In this document: in pieces, positions 29,408 to 38,361 of the stretch
Numbering within the stretch: the first letter of the stretch is position 1
Layout of the letters: the number at the start of each line of letters is the position of its first letter
Assembly: GCA_051746205.1 (NCBI GenBank)
Contig: JBNJEU010000001.1
Span: forward strand, 1-64,000
Direction: 5' to 3'
Source: Thiohalospira sp051746205
GTDB lineage: Bacteria > Pseudomonadota > Gammaproteobacteria > Thiohalospirales > Thiohalospiraceae
DNA length: 64,000 nucleotides
Translations under genes and position numbers: made by a program
Notes under the pieces: generated by a model
What the model was told of the DNA's origin: nothing
What the model saw: only the letters and a program-made list of their open reading frames with translations
Databases searched by the model: none

Positions 29408-31219
29408 TCACGGTGTTGCCCTCGCCGCGTCGCCCAGCCGACCCATCTCGTTGCGCAGGCGGGCACGGCGACGGGGATCGTCGGTGGCGCCCAGCAGCCG
29501 CTCGAAGAGGCGGGTGGCATCTGCCTCGAAGCCGGCCTCGGCAAGGGCGCGGGCGGCCCGATAGTAGGCGGTCTCCACCCACGGGTCGTCGAGATCGTCC
29601 GGGACCCGGCGAGCGGCGCGCAGATAGTATTCCGCGGCGGTCGCCGGCCGGTCGAGCTCGCTGTGGGAATCCGCGCTCCAGAAGAGCAGTTCGCGCTGCA
29701 CCCGTCGGTCGCTGGTGCGCCGCCGCAGCCGTTCCAGTATCTCGATGGCGGCCTCGTGGGCCGCCGTCGCCTGCAGGTCGAAGACCACCTGGATGGTGCG
29801 GTCCAGTTCCTTCGAACCCGGTCGCGTCGTCTCGTCCAGCAGGCGGTGCAGGCCCCGGACGCCGAGGGCCGTGTCGCCGGCCCGGATCAGCGCTCGGGCA
29901 CGGCGCAACCGCCAGTCGAAGGACTCATCCGGGATCGGCGCCTCCGTGAGTCCGCGCAGCAGTCGTGCGGCGGCGGGGATGTCGTCGGCGGCCAGGAAGC
30001 GGTCGATGAGGGTATACCGGATGGGCGCGGGGACCCGGTCCGGTTCGGCGTAGGTCGTGGCCTCGGTGTAGAGGCGCTCCAGCAGGTCACCACCGGGGCC
30101 GTCCAGGACCGAGATGGCGAGCCGCCGATGGGCGGTCTCCCGATGGTCGCGATCCTCGGCGTGCTCGAGGAGCAGGGCCAGCAGTGCCCGCTTGTGGAGC
30201 GGTTCTTCCTCGCGCAGCCGCGCGGCTTCCTCCAGCCAGCGCTCCTCCTCGCCAACGGCCAGCTCGCGAGCATTGCTGACCTCGCGACCGAGGCGCCGAT
30301 AGGCCCGCCAGAGATCGTCGGCGGTCGGTAGCTTCAAACCAGGGAGGGGTTCAGCCGGCAACTCCACCAGCAGGGCCTCGAGCGCCGCCGCGCGTTCGTG
30401 GGGTCCCGGGGCAGCCGCCTGGATCAACTGGTGAATCGTCGACCGCGTTCCCGGATCGGGGATCAGGCGCGCGGCCCGTTCAACCAGTTCCGCCGAAGTG
30501 ATCCACTCGGCCCGCCAGGCGGCCAGCAGGCGCAGTGGTTCGACGGGCAGGCCAGCACGAGAAAAGTCGTCGGGGACCCGGTTCAGATGGGTCAGGGCCT
30601 CGGCGGGGCGTCCGAGTTCCAGCAACAGGACCCCCAGGCGGTGGTGGAGTTCGTCGTCGTCCTCACCGGAGTCGCGCAGCAGGCGAGCCGCGAGGACCGC
30701 CGATTCGCGCTCCCCCTCGAGCTGGTAGGCGACCATCAGGGCGCGCTGCCAGTGGCGGACCATCGCCGGTTTCGGTGGTTCCGGATCCAGCCAGAGACGC
30801 TGGAAGGCGAGCTCACGCAACGCCCGACCATCGCCGGCACGTTCCAGGGCCATGGTGCGCTGGCGATCGGACTCGCTCAGGAAGTCTGCTGGCAGATCCG
30901 CGGGATAGCCGGCCACGCGACGCGCCAGACGTTGCCAATCGCCCATTTCGGCGAGCAGTTCCTGCCGCCGACGTTCCCACAGCAGCCAGCTGGCGGGATA
31001 GTCGGCCCGTGACGGCTGATGGGAATCAAGATGATGGAGAGCCAGACCCACCGCCCCCTCTTCCGCCACCAATTCGACGGTATCGAGCGAGCGGGCCGCC
31101 TCGATGGTGCCGTCCGGATCGGCAGCACTTGCCGGGTGCCCGAACGCAAGCAGGGCGGCGACCCCCATGGCCGCCGCCCTGCCTGTTCTCCGTCCCGCGT
31201 CGGGAGGCGCGGCCTCCAC
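29408..31219 (-). CDS. Secreted helical-repeat (TPR-like) protein
   Basis: The product is about 603 residues, with an N-terminal export signal (GRRTGRAAAMGVAALLAFGHPASA, cleavage before ADPDG) followed by an almost all-helical, Leu/Ala/Glu/Arg-rich chain. Weak 34-residue-like repeats are visible (e.g. ELHHRLGVLLLELGRPAEALTHL; DPWVETAYYRAARALAEAGFEADATRLFERLL). This suggests a periplasmic or surface scaffold. The GTG start (31219) is chosen because it supplies the basic n-region; ATG at 31168 is the alternative. It starts 31 bp after rplS. The function is unknown. Confidence 0.75.
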   Translation of the reverse strand: MEAAPPDAGRRTGRAAAMGVAALLAFGHPASAADPDGTIEAARSLDTVELVAEEGAVGLALHHLDSHQPSRADYPASWLLWERRRQELLAEMGDWQRLARRVAGYPADLPADFLSESDRQRTMALERAGDGRALRELAFQRLWLDPEPPKPAMVRHWQRALMVAYQLEGERESAVLAARLLRDSGEDDDELHHRLGVLLLELGRPAEALTHLNRVPDDFSRAGLPVEPLRLLAAWRAEWITSAELVERAARLIPDPGTRSTIHQLIQAAAPGPHERAAALEALLVELPAEPLPGLKLPTADDLWRAYRRLGREVSNARELAVGEEERWLEEAARLREEEPLHKRALLALLLEHAEDRDHRETAHRRLAISVLDGPGGDLLERLYTEATTYAEPDRVPAPIRYTLIDRFLAADDIPAAARLLRGLTEAPIPDESFDWRLRRARALIRAGDTALGVRGLHRLLDETTRPGSKELDRTIQVVFDLQATAAHEAAIEILERLRRRTSDRRVQRELLFWSADSHSELDRPATAAEYYLRAARRVPDDLDDPWVETAYYRAARALAEAGFEADATRLFERLLGATDDPRRRARLRNEMGRLGDAARATP

Positions 31220-31250
31220 AGCAGCCGGTCGCGCCAATCCGGGGGCCCGC

Positions 31251-31598
31251 CTAGCGGACCTTTTCCTTGATGCGGGCCGACTTGCCGGAACGCTCGCGCA
31301 GATAGTAGAGCTTGGCCCGACGCACATCACCGCGTCGCTTGACCTTGATCTCGGCCACCAGCGGGCTGTGGGTCTGGAAGACACGCTCGACACCCTCGCC
31401 GCTGGAGGTCTTGCGCAGGGTGAAGGCGGAGTTGAGGCCGCGGTTGCGCTTGCTGATGACCACGCCCTCGAAGGGCTGCAGGCGCTCGCGCTCGCCCTCC
31501 TTTACTCGCACCTGCACCAGCACGGTGTCACCCGGGCCGAATTCCGGCACATCGGTCTTGAGCTGTTCGGCTTCAAGCTCGTCGATAATGTTGCTCAT
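31251..31598 (-). CDS. rplS: 50S ribosomal protein L19
   Basis: The 115-residue protein at the 30S-50S interface has the family motifs FGPGDTVLVQVRVKEG, ERLQPFEGVVISKRNRGLNSAFTLRK and the C-terminal RGDVRRAKLYYLRERSGKSARIKEK. It is the last gene of the rpsP-rimM-trmD-rplS operon, 29 bp after trmD. Confidence 0.98.
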   Translation of the reverse strand: MSNIIDELEAEQLKTDVPEFGPGDTVLVQVRVKEGERERLQPFEGVVISKRNRGLNSAFTLRKTSSGEGVERVFQTHSPLVAEIKVKRRGDVRRAKLYYLRERSGKSARIKEKVR

Positions 31599-31627
31599 CT
31601 CTGTTCACTCCCGCGCAACGCGTTTCG

Positions 31628-32392
31628 TCAGTCCGATTCGTCATCCAGTCCCCGCTCGCGGCACCAGGCCGCCAGCAGATCTCGATCCACCTCTGTCAGC
31701 CGCACCCCCTCCAGCAGATCGGGGCGCCGCTGCCATGTCCTGCCCAGGGCCTGCTGCCGTCGCCAGCGGGCGATGGCAGCATGGTCACCGGAACGCAGCA
31801 CGTCCGGGACCGTCCGGCCCAGCGCCTCCTCCGGGCGCGTGTAGTGGGGGTGGTCCAGCAGGCCGGTGGCGAAGGAATCCTCCGCCGCCGAGTCCTCGTG
31901 GCCCAGCACCCCGGGCAGCAGCCGTGCCACCCCGTCGATCATTACCATGGCGGCCAGTTCGCCGCCGCTGAGGACGTAGTCACCGATGGACCATTCCTCG
32001 TCCACCTCCGCCTCCAGCAGGCGCTCGTCGATGCCCTCGTAGCGCCCGGCCAGCACGATGAGGCGCTCGCGACCGGCCAGTTCATGCAACCCCGCCTGGT
32101 CGAGTCGCCGCCCCTGGGGGCTCGGGTGGATCACCGTGGCGGGTCGCTCGTCCGCCGCCCGCGCCTCGTTCAGCGAGGCCAGCAGCGGCGCCACCTGCAT
32201 CACCATGCCGGGGCCACCGCCGTAGGGCCGGTCATCCACCGTGCGGTGGCGGTCGGTGGCGTGGTCCCGCGGGTTCCAGGTCGCCACTTCCAGGCGCCCC
32301 TGCTCCACCGCCCTGCCGGTGATGCCGTGGTCGGTTACCGCCGCCAGCATCTCTGGAAACAGGGTAACCACGTCCACCCGCATCGCACTCAC
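31628..32392 (-). CDS. trmD: tRNA (guanine-N1-)-methyltransferase TrmD
   Basis: The 254-residue SPOUT enzyme methylates G37 of tRNAs with G at position 36, using SAM. The knot motifs are clear: VVTLFPEML at the start, DDRPYGGGPGMVMQ in the substrate loop, and LAGRYEGIDERLLE followed by YVLSGGELAAMVMIDGVARLLPGVLG around the SAM site. It is in the rpsP operon, 10 bp after rimM. Confidence 0.98.
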   Translation of the reverse strand: MSAMRVDVVTLFPEMLAAVTDHGITGRAVEQGRLEVATWNPRDHATDRHRTVDDRPYGGGPGMVMQVAPLLASLNEARAADERPATVIHPSPQGRRLDQAGLHELAGRERLIVLAGRYEGIDERLLEAEVDEEWSIGDYVLSGGELAAMVMIDGVARLLPGVLGHEDSAAEDSFATGLLDHPHYTRPEEALGRTVPDVLRSGDHAAIARWRRQQALGRTWQRRPDLLEGVRLTEVDRDLLAAWCRERGLDDESD

Positions 32393-32402
32393 CCCGCCGG
32401 CT

Positions 32403-32909
32403 TCAGAAGTCCGGATCCCAGTCCACCGTCATCCGTCCGGCCGCGGTATCAACCTCGCGAACCACCGTGTCGCGGATGTACGGGATGAGGCGTTCGCGCT
32501 CGCCGCGCACCACCATCACGTCATTGGCGCCGGTCTCGAACAATCCCTGTATCGTTCCGAGCTCCGCGCCGTCGGGCGTGACCACCGTCAACCCTTCCAG
32601 ATCGGCCCAGTAGTAGCTGTCCGGCTCCGGCTCGGGCAATTGGTCACGCGCCACGGAGACGACCCGATGGGTCAGCGCCGCCGCTGTTTCGCGATCCTCG
32701 ATGCCCTCCAGCCGCACCACCAGATGCCGGCCCTGGCGGCGCGCCTCGACGACCCGCCGAGGGCGTTCCTCGTCCCCGAGATACCAGGGGTCGTATGTCA
32801 GGATGTTCTCGGGCGGCCGGGTATCGGACTGCACCTTGACCCAGCCGCGCACACCGTTGGGGGCTCCGATGCGCCCCATGGGCACCCGTTTCTCCCCGTC
32901 GGCGCTCAC
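32403..32909 (-). CDS. rimM: Ribosome maturation factor RimM
   Basis: The 168-residue factor binds S19 and assists 30S head maturation. The N-terminal RimM domain shows MGRIGAPNGVRGWVKV, and the C-terminal PRC barrel contains SYYWADLEGLTVVTPDGAELGTI and the ending AAGRMTVDWDPDF. It lies 16 bp after rpsP and before trmD. Confidence 0.96.
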   Translation of the reverse strand: MSADGEKRVPMGRIGAPNGVRGWVKVQSDTRPPENILTYDPWYLGDEERPRRVVEARRQGRHLVVRLEGIEDRETAAALTHRVVSVARDQLPEPEPDSYYWADLEGLTVVTPDGAELGTIQGLFETGANDVMVVRGERERLIPYIRDTVVREVDTAAGRMTVDWDPDF

Positions 32910-32925
32910 GCTCGGCGAAGCGACC

Positions 32926-33183
32926 TCAGGCGGCCGCAGCGCTCTTGGCGTACTGCTTGATCAGCCGGCCGACGCTCTCGGACGGCTTGGCGCCCTGGTC
33001 CAGCCAGTGCTGCACCCGCTCCATGTCCAGCCGCACCGACTCCTGACCTTCCTTGGCCACCGGGTTGTAGAATCCCAGGCGCTCGAGGAACGCCCCGTCC
33101 CGGGGCTTGTGGTGGTCGGCAACGACGATGTTGTAGAAAGGGCTGCGCTTGGCGCCCTTCCGGGCCATGCGAATGGTGACCAT
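32926..33183 (-). CDS. rpsP: 30S ribosomal protein S16
   Basis: The 85-residue protein has the canonical start MVTIRMARKGAKRSPFYNIVVAD and FLERLGFYNP. It is the first gene of the rpsP-rimM-trmD-rplS operon, with a TATAAT promoter about 80 bp upstream. Confidence 0.98.
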   Translation of the reverse strand: MVTIRMARKGAKRSPFYNIVVADHHKPRDGAFLERLGFYNPVAKEGQESVRLDMERVQHWLDQGAKPSESVGRLIKQYAKSAAAA

Positions 33184-33264
33184 ACGATTCAGTTCTCCTG
33201 CTTCGATTCATTCCGGGCGGCTCCACGAGCCGTCCGGCGGCAATCCGGTTCGATCAAGCGGCGA

Positions 33265-33270
33265 ATTATA
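33265..33270 (-). promoter_or_regulatory. -10 box of the rpsP operon
   Basis: A perfect TATAAT lies on the minus strand (33270-33265), followed by a GC-rich discriminator as is usual for ribosomal promoters under stringent control. The best -35 at 17-nt spacing, TTTCCG, is weak. It would give an rpsP leader of about 75 nt. Confidence 0.65.
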
Positions 33271-33310
33271 AGCCATCTGCCGCGCTTCGGAAAGGGCGGA
33301 GCCTTCGTTT

Positions 33311-33444
33311 CCGCCTTCCGCGCAGCTCCCCGGAGGGATGGGGGCCTTCGGCACCGGCGGCCGTCGAGCCTACACGGACGTATTCACGGCGTCCCGCCGG
33401 GGACGAAGGCCCTCATCCCTCCCGGGGAGCGGCGCGGAAGGCGG
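33311..33444. repeat. Long foldback (inverted repeat) between ffh and rpsP
   Basis: The left arm 33311-33350 (40 nt) and right arm 33404-33444 (41 nt) are complementary except for two mismatched positions (one a possible G-U) and one extra base. Inside the loop a further 7-bp stem forms (33354-33360 with 33394-33400). The right arm ends one base from the ffh stop. No T-run follows on either strand. It could be a REP/MITE-like element or a structured 3' end of ffh. Confidence 0.8.
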
Positions 33445-33445
33445 C

Positions 33446-34801
33446 CTACTGCATCCCCGGCGGCAACTGCCCCTTCATCTGATGCATCATCTTCTGCATG
33501 CCGCCACCCTTCATCTTCTTCATCATCTTCTGCATCTGCGAGAACTGCTTGAGCATGCGGTTGACATCCTGCACCTGCGTTCCGGAACCGGCGGCGATGC
33601 GGCGCTTGCGCGAGCCCTTGATCTGATCCGGTTTGCGGCGCTCCCACGGGGTCATGGAATTGATGATCGCCTCCATGCGCTTGAACTGGCTGTCGTCCAC
33701 CTGCCCCTTCACGCTGTCCGGGATCTGGCCCATCCCCGGCATCTTGTCCAGCAGACTGCCGATGCCGCCCATGTTCTTCATCTGCTGGAGCTGATCGCGG
33801 AAGTCCTCCAGGTCGAAACCCTTGCCCTTCTGGAGCTTGCGGGCGACCTTTTCGGCCTTGTCCTGATCGACCCGGGTCTCGGCCTGTTCGATCAGCGAGA
33901 GCATGTCGCCCATGCCGAGGATGCGCTGGGCCACGCGATCGGGATGGAACGGCTCCAGCGCGTCGTTCTTCTCGCCGACCCCGAGGAACTTGATCGGCTT
34001 GCCGGTGATGTGACGCACGGAGAGCGCGGCGCCGCCGCGGGCGTCGCCGTCGGTCTTGGTCAGCACCACACCGGTGAGCGGCAGGGCGTCGCCGAAGGCC
34101 CGGGCGGTGTTGGCGGCATCCTGACCGGTCATGCTGTCGACCACGAAGAGGGTCTCGACGGGCTCGAGGGTTTCGTGCAGCTCGCGGATCTCGGCCATCA
34201 TGTCGTCGTCGACGTGGAGACGGCCGGCGGTGTCGACAATGAGCACATCCTTGTGGCCGGTGCGCGCCGCTTTCAGGGCGTCCCGGGCAATGTCGCCGGG
34301 CTTCTGGTCGGAGCGGCTGGGGAAGAATTCGGCATCCGCCTGACCGGCCACGGTCTCCAGCTGATCGATGGCTGCCGGGCGATAGACGTCGGTGGAAACG
34401 ACCATCACCGACTTCTTCTGTTTGTCCTTCAGGAAGCGGGCCAGCTTGCCGGTGCTGGTGGTCTTTCCGGAGCCCTGGAGACCGGCCATCAGCACCACTG
34501 CCGGCGGCCGCGCGGCCAGGTCGAGGCCCTCGCTGGCCTCGCCCATGAGCCGTTCGAGCTCTTCGCGCACGATCTTGATGAAGGCCTGCCCCGGCGTCAG
34601 GCTGCTGCTGACCTCGGTCCCCAGGGCGCGCTCGCGCACCTGCTCGATGAAGGCCTTGACGACCGGCAGGGCGACATCGGCTTCCAGCAGGGCCATGCGC
34701 ACTTCACGCAGGGTATCCTTGACGTTTTCCTCGGTGATCCGGCCCTGACCGCGCAGGTTCTTCAGGGTCCGGTCAAGCCGTTCGCTCAGACCGTCGAACA
34801 T
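33446..34801 (-). CDS. ffh: Signal recognition particle protein Ffh
   Basis: The 451-residue GTPase targets nascent membrane proteins to FtsY and the translocon. The N domain begins MFDGLSERLDRTLKNLRG; G1 is GLQGSGKTTSTGKLA, with DTAGRLHVDDDMMAE and TKTDGDARGG following. The M domain is methionine-rich and ends in MQKMMHQMKGQLPPGM. The start is the conserved MFDGL, 24 codons inside the longest frame. The ypjD-corB genes found beside ffh in enterics are on the other side of the next gene. Confidence 0.97.
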   Translation of the reverse strand: MFDGLSERLDRTLKNLRGQGRITEENVKDTLREVRMALLEADVALPVVKAFIEQVRERALGTEVSSSLTPGQAFIKIVREELERLMGEASEGLDLAARPPAVVLMAGLQGSGKTTSTGKLARFLKDKQKKSVMVVSTDVYRPAAIDQLETVAGQADAEFFPSRSDQKPGDIARDALKAARTGHKDVLIVDTAGRLHVDDDMMAEIRELHETLEPVETLFVVDSMTGQDAANTARAFGDALPLTGVVLTKTDGDARGGAALSVRHITGKPIKFLGVGEKNDALEPFHPDRVAQRILGMGDMLSLIEQAETRVDQDKAEKVARKLQKGKGFDLEDFRDQLQQMKNMGGIGSLLDKMPGMGQIPDSVKGQVDDSQFKRMEAIINSMTPWERRKPDQIKGSRKRRIAAGSGTQVQDVNRMLKQFSQMQKMMKKMKGGGMQKMMHQMKGQLPPGMQ

Positions 34802-34829
34802 ACTGCCTCCACTTCCATCAGGAAGGCCA

Positions 34830-35615
34830 TTATACCGTGATGCGGTCTCCGCTCGACAGCCCCCGGAGATCACGCTCGGGCATGTGGCCTCGACACTCGT
34901 CGAGGATGGTCTGTTCGAAGCCCGGTTTCGGGTGAGACAGGTAGATCACGGGGTCGTGGTCAAGCTTGACCATGTCGTCGGCAAGCATCCCGGGCGAATA
35001 GTGCTGGGAGAGGCGGCTGATGTGCGCGTCCTTGTCGGCGAAAGCCGCCTCCATCACCAGAGTGTCCAGGCGCGGACGAGCATTGAGTGCCTTCCAGAAG
35101 GTATCGTTGGTGGTGGTATCGCCGCTGAATGCGAAGTGGCGCTCGCCATCGGTAACGTAATAGGCCAGCGCCGGAACCACATGGGGCACGTCGATGGCGG
35201 TGATGCTCAGATGGCCGATGGTGACCGTCTCTCCCGGCGTGACCGGCTGAAGCCGCAGGACCGGACGGTCGGCCGGGATGGCGGTAAAATCCGGCCAGAT
35301 GACGTTGTTGAGCACATGGTCACGCAGGGCCTCGATGGTCTCCTGGCGAGCAAGGATCGGCAACGGGGCGTCCAGCCGACCAAACAGGGTGTCGGCCAGA
35401 AACGGCAGATAGCAGATGTGGTCCATGTGGGAATGGGTCAGGAAGACCGCCCGCAGGCGGGTCATCTCCTCGATACCGAGAGAACCGATACCGCTTCCGG
35501 CATCCAGTAGAACGGAGCCATCCAGCAGCAGCGAGGTCGTCTGCTCACCGGTTCCCAGACCACCCCCACATCCCAGAACGTTCAATTCCACGGGCGATAA
35601 TCCACTTTTTGCCAT
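34830..35615 (-). CDS. Metallo-beta-lactamase-fold hydrolase, class II cyclic nucleotide phosphodiesterase-like
   Basis: The 261-residue protein carries the metal-binding motif LTHSHMDHICYLPFL, which resembles the H-x-H-x-D-H signature of class II cyclic nucleotide phosphodiesterases. Further ligands are DVPHVVPALAYYV, FAFSGDTT and the terminal YLSHPKPGFEQ. The opening NVLGCGGGLGTGEQTTSLLLD is typical of the fold. The start MAKSGLSPVELN is preferred for family length. The substrate, cAMP or otherwise, is inferred and unproven. It is divergent from ypjD. Confidence 0.78.
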   Translation of the reverse strand: MAKSGLSPVELNVLGCGGGLGTGEQTTSLLLDGSVLLDAGSGIGSLGIEEMTRLRAVFLTHSHMDHICYLPFLADTLFGRLDAPLPILARQETIEALRDHVLNNVIWPDFTAIPADRPVLRLQPVTPGETVTIGHLSITAIDVPHVVPALAYYVTDGERHFAFSGDTTTNDTFWKALNARPRLDTLVMEAAFADKDAHISRLSQHYSPGMLADDMVKLDHDPVIYLSHPKPGFEQTILDECRGHMPERDLRGLSSGDRITV

Positions 35616-35756
35616 GTTTGCCGACGGACACGTTCCTTCCTTGTCCACCGTTTCACTGAAGCATACCGACCCGACACCGGCAAGCCAACCGCACAGTTTC
35701 GCGCAAGTGCTCGTTTGTGCAATCATTGACTGCCACGAACCACTGAAACCGAGATC

Positions 35757-36557
35757 ATGGCTTCGCTACTACCGGGCATCGTTGCCCTCCTGCTCTACCT
35801 TGCCGCCACCCTCCTGCTGGCCCGCCGCCTTCTGGCTCAACGCGGCGAGCGGCTACCGGTGATCCTGCTCGGTCTGGCTGCCGTGATCCTGCACGGACTG
35901 GTTCTCCAGGAAGACATCATCACGGCGAACGGCATCGACCTGGGCTTCTTCACCATCTTTTCCCTGGTCACCGCCATCATGGTTCTGGTGGCCCTGCTCG
36001 GCACCCTGCGCGCGCCCATCGAGAACCTCGGCATCGGTCTGATGCCGCTGGCCGCGCTGGCCCTGCTTCTGGAGCTTCTGCCTCTGCCCGGCGGCCACGT
36101 CATGCTGCGGCTGGGCCCGGTGATCGAGTATCACGTGGTGCTGTCGCTGCTCGCCTTCAGCCTGCTGGGAATCGCCGCCTTTCAGGCCGGTCTGCTGGCC
36201 ATCCAGGACCGTCATCTGCGCCGCCATCGCGCCACCGGTTTCATCCAGGTGCTGCCGCCGCTGGAAACCATGGAGCGCATGCTGTTCCAGATCATCGTCC
36301 TCGGGATGATCTGCCTCTCCGTGGCGCTGCTGCTCGGCTTTATCGCCCTGGACAACATGTTTGCCCAGCACCTGGTCCACAAAACGGTGCTCTCGATGCT
36401 GGCGTGGGTCATCTTCGCCGCGCTGCTCTGGGGACGCTATCGCTATGGCTGGCGCGGGCGACTGGTGGTGCGCTGGACCCTCGTCGGCACCGTGGCGCTG
36501 GTGCTGGCCTACTTCGGCACCTCGCTGGTGCTGGAACTCATTCTCGGGATCCGCTGA
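35757..36557 (+). CDS. ypjD: CcsA/YpjD-family inner-membrane protein
   Basis: The 266-residue protein has about eight hydrophobic segments and belongs to the cytochrome c assembly (CcsA/HemX-like) superfamily. LGPVIEYHVVLSLLAFSLLGIAAFQAGLLAIQ and HKTVLSMLAWVIFAALLWGRYRYGWRG carry the conserved His/Trp region. In enterics ypjD sits between ffh and corB and has been linked to magnesium export through CorB; that is the likely context here because corB follows by 27 bp. Confidence 0.88.
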   Translation: MASLLPGIVALLLYLAATLLLARRLLAQRGERLPVILLGLAAVILHGLVLQEDIITANGIDLGFFTIFSLVTAIMVLVALLGTLRAPIENLGIGLMPLAALALLLELLPLPGGHVMLRLGPVIEYHVVLSLLAFSLLGIAAFQAGLLAIQDRHLRRHRATGFIQVLPPLETMERMLFQIIVLGMICLSVALLLGFIALDNMFAQHLVHKTVLSMLAWVIFAALLWGRYRYGWRGRLVVRWTLVGTVALVLAYFGTSLVLELILGIR

Positions 36558-36584
36558 CCGCTCCCCGCCGCGAGGCCCTTCGTC

Positions 36585-37880
36585 ATGGATGCCATTCCGA
36601 CCTTTGCGCTGTTCCTGCTGCTGGGACTGTTGATCGTCCTCTCGGCCTTCTTCTCCAGTTCGGAGACCGGCCTCATCAGCCTCAACCGCTACCGCCTGCG
36701 CCACCTGGCCGGCTCCGGTCACGCCGGGGCCCAGCGCGCGGAGCGTCTGCTCAAGCGGCCCGACCGGCTCATCGGCGTCATCCTGCTGGGCAACAACTTC
36801 GTCAACATCCTCGCCTCGGCCCTGGCCACCATCATCGCCCTCCGACTGCTCGGCGAGGCCGGCATCGCCGTCGCCACCGGCCTGCTGACCCTGGTGATTC
36901 TGATCTTCGCCGAGGTCACGCCGAAGACTCTGGCCGCGCTCCATCCCGAGCGCATCGCCTTTCCCGCCAGCGTTGTCCTTGGACCGCTGCTCCGTGTGCT
37001 CTATCCACTGGTCTGGATCGTCAACGTCGTCGCCAACACCCTGCTGAGCGGCCTCGGCGTCTCCCCTCATCGCCATCAGGGCCAGGCGCTGTCGCGGGAG
37101 GAGCTGCGCACCGTGGTCAACGAGGCCGATGCCATGATCCCGCGCCGCCACCAGAACATGCTGCTCTCCATCCTCGACCTGGAAAAGGTCACCGTTGAGG
37201 ACATCATGGTGCCGCGCAACGAGATGGCCGCCATCGATCTGGACGACGACTGGGATACCATCCTCGACACCATCACCCGCAGCCAGCACACCCGCCTGCC
37301 GGTCTATTCGGGCGGCCCGGAGAACGTGGTCGGTATCCTCCACCTGCGCCATGTCGTCCACCGCCTTGCCGGCGGCGAATTCGGCCGCGAGGATCTGGAG
37401 GCGGCCATGCGCGAACCCTATTTCGTGCCCGAGGCCACGACCCTCCACCACCAACTGGTCAACTTCCAGCAGCAGCGCCGCCGCATCGGCCTGGTGGTGG
37501 ATGAGTACGGCGACCTGCGCGGTCTGGTGACGCTGGAGGACATCCTCGAGGAGATCGTCGGCGAATTCACCACCGACCCGGCCGAGAGCATGCGCGAGGT
37601 CCATCCCCAGGAGGACGGCACCTACCTCGTGGACGGCAGCGCCTCCAACCGGGAACTCAATCGCATGCTTCAGTGGGAACTGCCAACCACGGGGCCGAAG
37701 ACCCTCAACGGCCTGATCCTGGAGTACATGGAAACCATTCCGGAACCGGGAACCAGCTTCCGTCTGGCCGGTTACCCCATGGAGGTGGTCCAGGTCGGGC
37801 CCAGCGCAGTGCGGACGGTCCGCGTCATGCCGGCGCTGCGCGAGATACCGCCACCGGAGGCTCCCGAGCAGGGGGGCTGA
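36585..37880 (+). CDS. corB: CorB/HlyC-type magnesium transporter
   Basis: The 431-residue protein belongs to the CNNM/CorB family and probably exports Mg2+. Order of domains: DUF21 membrane region (residues 1-180; FFSSSETGLISLNRYRLRHLA and GNNFVNILASALATIIAL), a CBS pair (about 205-325; IMVPRNEMAAIDLDDDWDTI, LVVDEYGDLRGLVTLEDILEEIVGEF) and a C-terminal CorC/HlyC domain. It is in one operon with ypjD. Confidence 0.93.
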   Translation: MDAIPTFALFLLLGLLIVLSAFFSSSETGLISLNRYRLRHLAGSGHAGAQRAERLLKRPDRLIGVILLGNNFVNILASALATIIALRLLGEAGIAVATGLLTLVILIFAEVTPKTLAALHPERIAFPASVVLGPLLRVLYPLVWIVNVVANTLLSGLGVSPHRHQGQALSREELRTVVNEADAMIPRRHQNMLLSILDLEKVTVEDIMVPRNEMAAIDLDDDWDTILDTITRSQHTRLPVYSGGPENVVGILHLRHVVHRLAGGEFGREDLEAAMREPYFVPEATTLHHQLVNFQQQRRRIGLVVDEYGDLRGLVTLEDILEEIVGEFTTDPAESMREVHPQEDGTYLVDGSASNRELNRMLQWELPTTGPKTLNGLILEYMETIPEPGTSFRLAGYPMEVVQVGPSAVRTVRVMPALREIPPPEAPEQGG

Positions 37881-37977
37881 GACGGGGGGTGTAGCGGCCC
37901 GGTACGGGGTGCCAACTCTTTGGGGTCCGGGGGATTCCGCGCTATGCTCGGTACACCAGCAGAGAGCGAGTTCCCCC

Positions 37978-38361
37978 ATGGCCGAAAACACCGAAAAGCG
38001 CCGCTTCACCCGCATCGCCTTCCCCGGGCGGCTCACCGTGACCTGCGCCGCCGGCACCAGCGCCGGGGATCTGCGAGACATCTCCCTCAAGGGCGTACTG
38101 ATGACCCGGCCACCCGAATGGCAGCACTGCCCGCAAAGCGGTGAGAGGGTCGACCTCTCGCTGGAACTGGAAAGCGGGATCATCATCGATGCCCACGGCA
38201 CCACAGTCCATGTCGGGGCCGAGGTGATCGGCTTCGAATTCACCAAACTGCCAGTGGAGAGTGCCGCCCATCTGCGTCGCCTGGTGGAACTGAATCTGGG
38301 CGACGGTGAGCTGCTGGAGCGGGAGTTCGACGCGCTGCTCGAGGCGAACGAGGGGCACTAG
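37978..38361 (+). CDS. PilZ-domain protein
   Basis: The 127-residue protein has the cyclic-di-GMP motifs RRFTR (residues 8-12, RxxxR) and DISLKG (D/NxSxxG), and ends in a helix containing LEREFDALLEANEGH. The start MAENTEKRRFTRIAFPG follows GCGAG 7-8 nt upstream. Its stop codon and that of radA share the palindrome CTAG, so the two genes converge with a 4-bp overlap. Confidence 0.87.
   Translation: MAENTEKRRFTRIAFPGRLTVTCAAGTSAGDLRDISLKGVLMTRPPEWQHCPQSGERVDLSLELESGIIIDAHGTTVHVGAEVIGFEFTKLPVESAAHLRRLVELNLGDGELLEREFDALLEANEGH

Noticed and set aside
35853..38246. A 797-codon minus-strand open frame opposite ypjD and corB
   Set aside because: It covers two certain plus-strand genes and is rich in Gln/His/Asp from reversed codons; not a gene.
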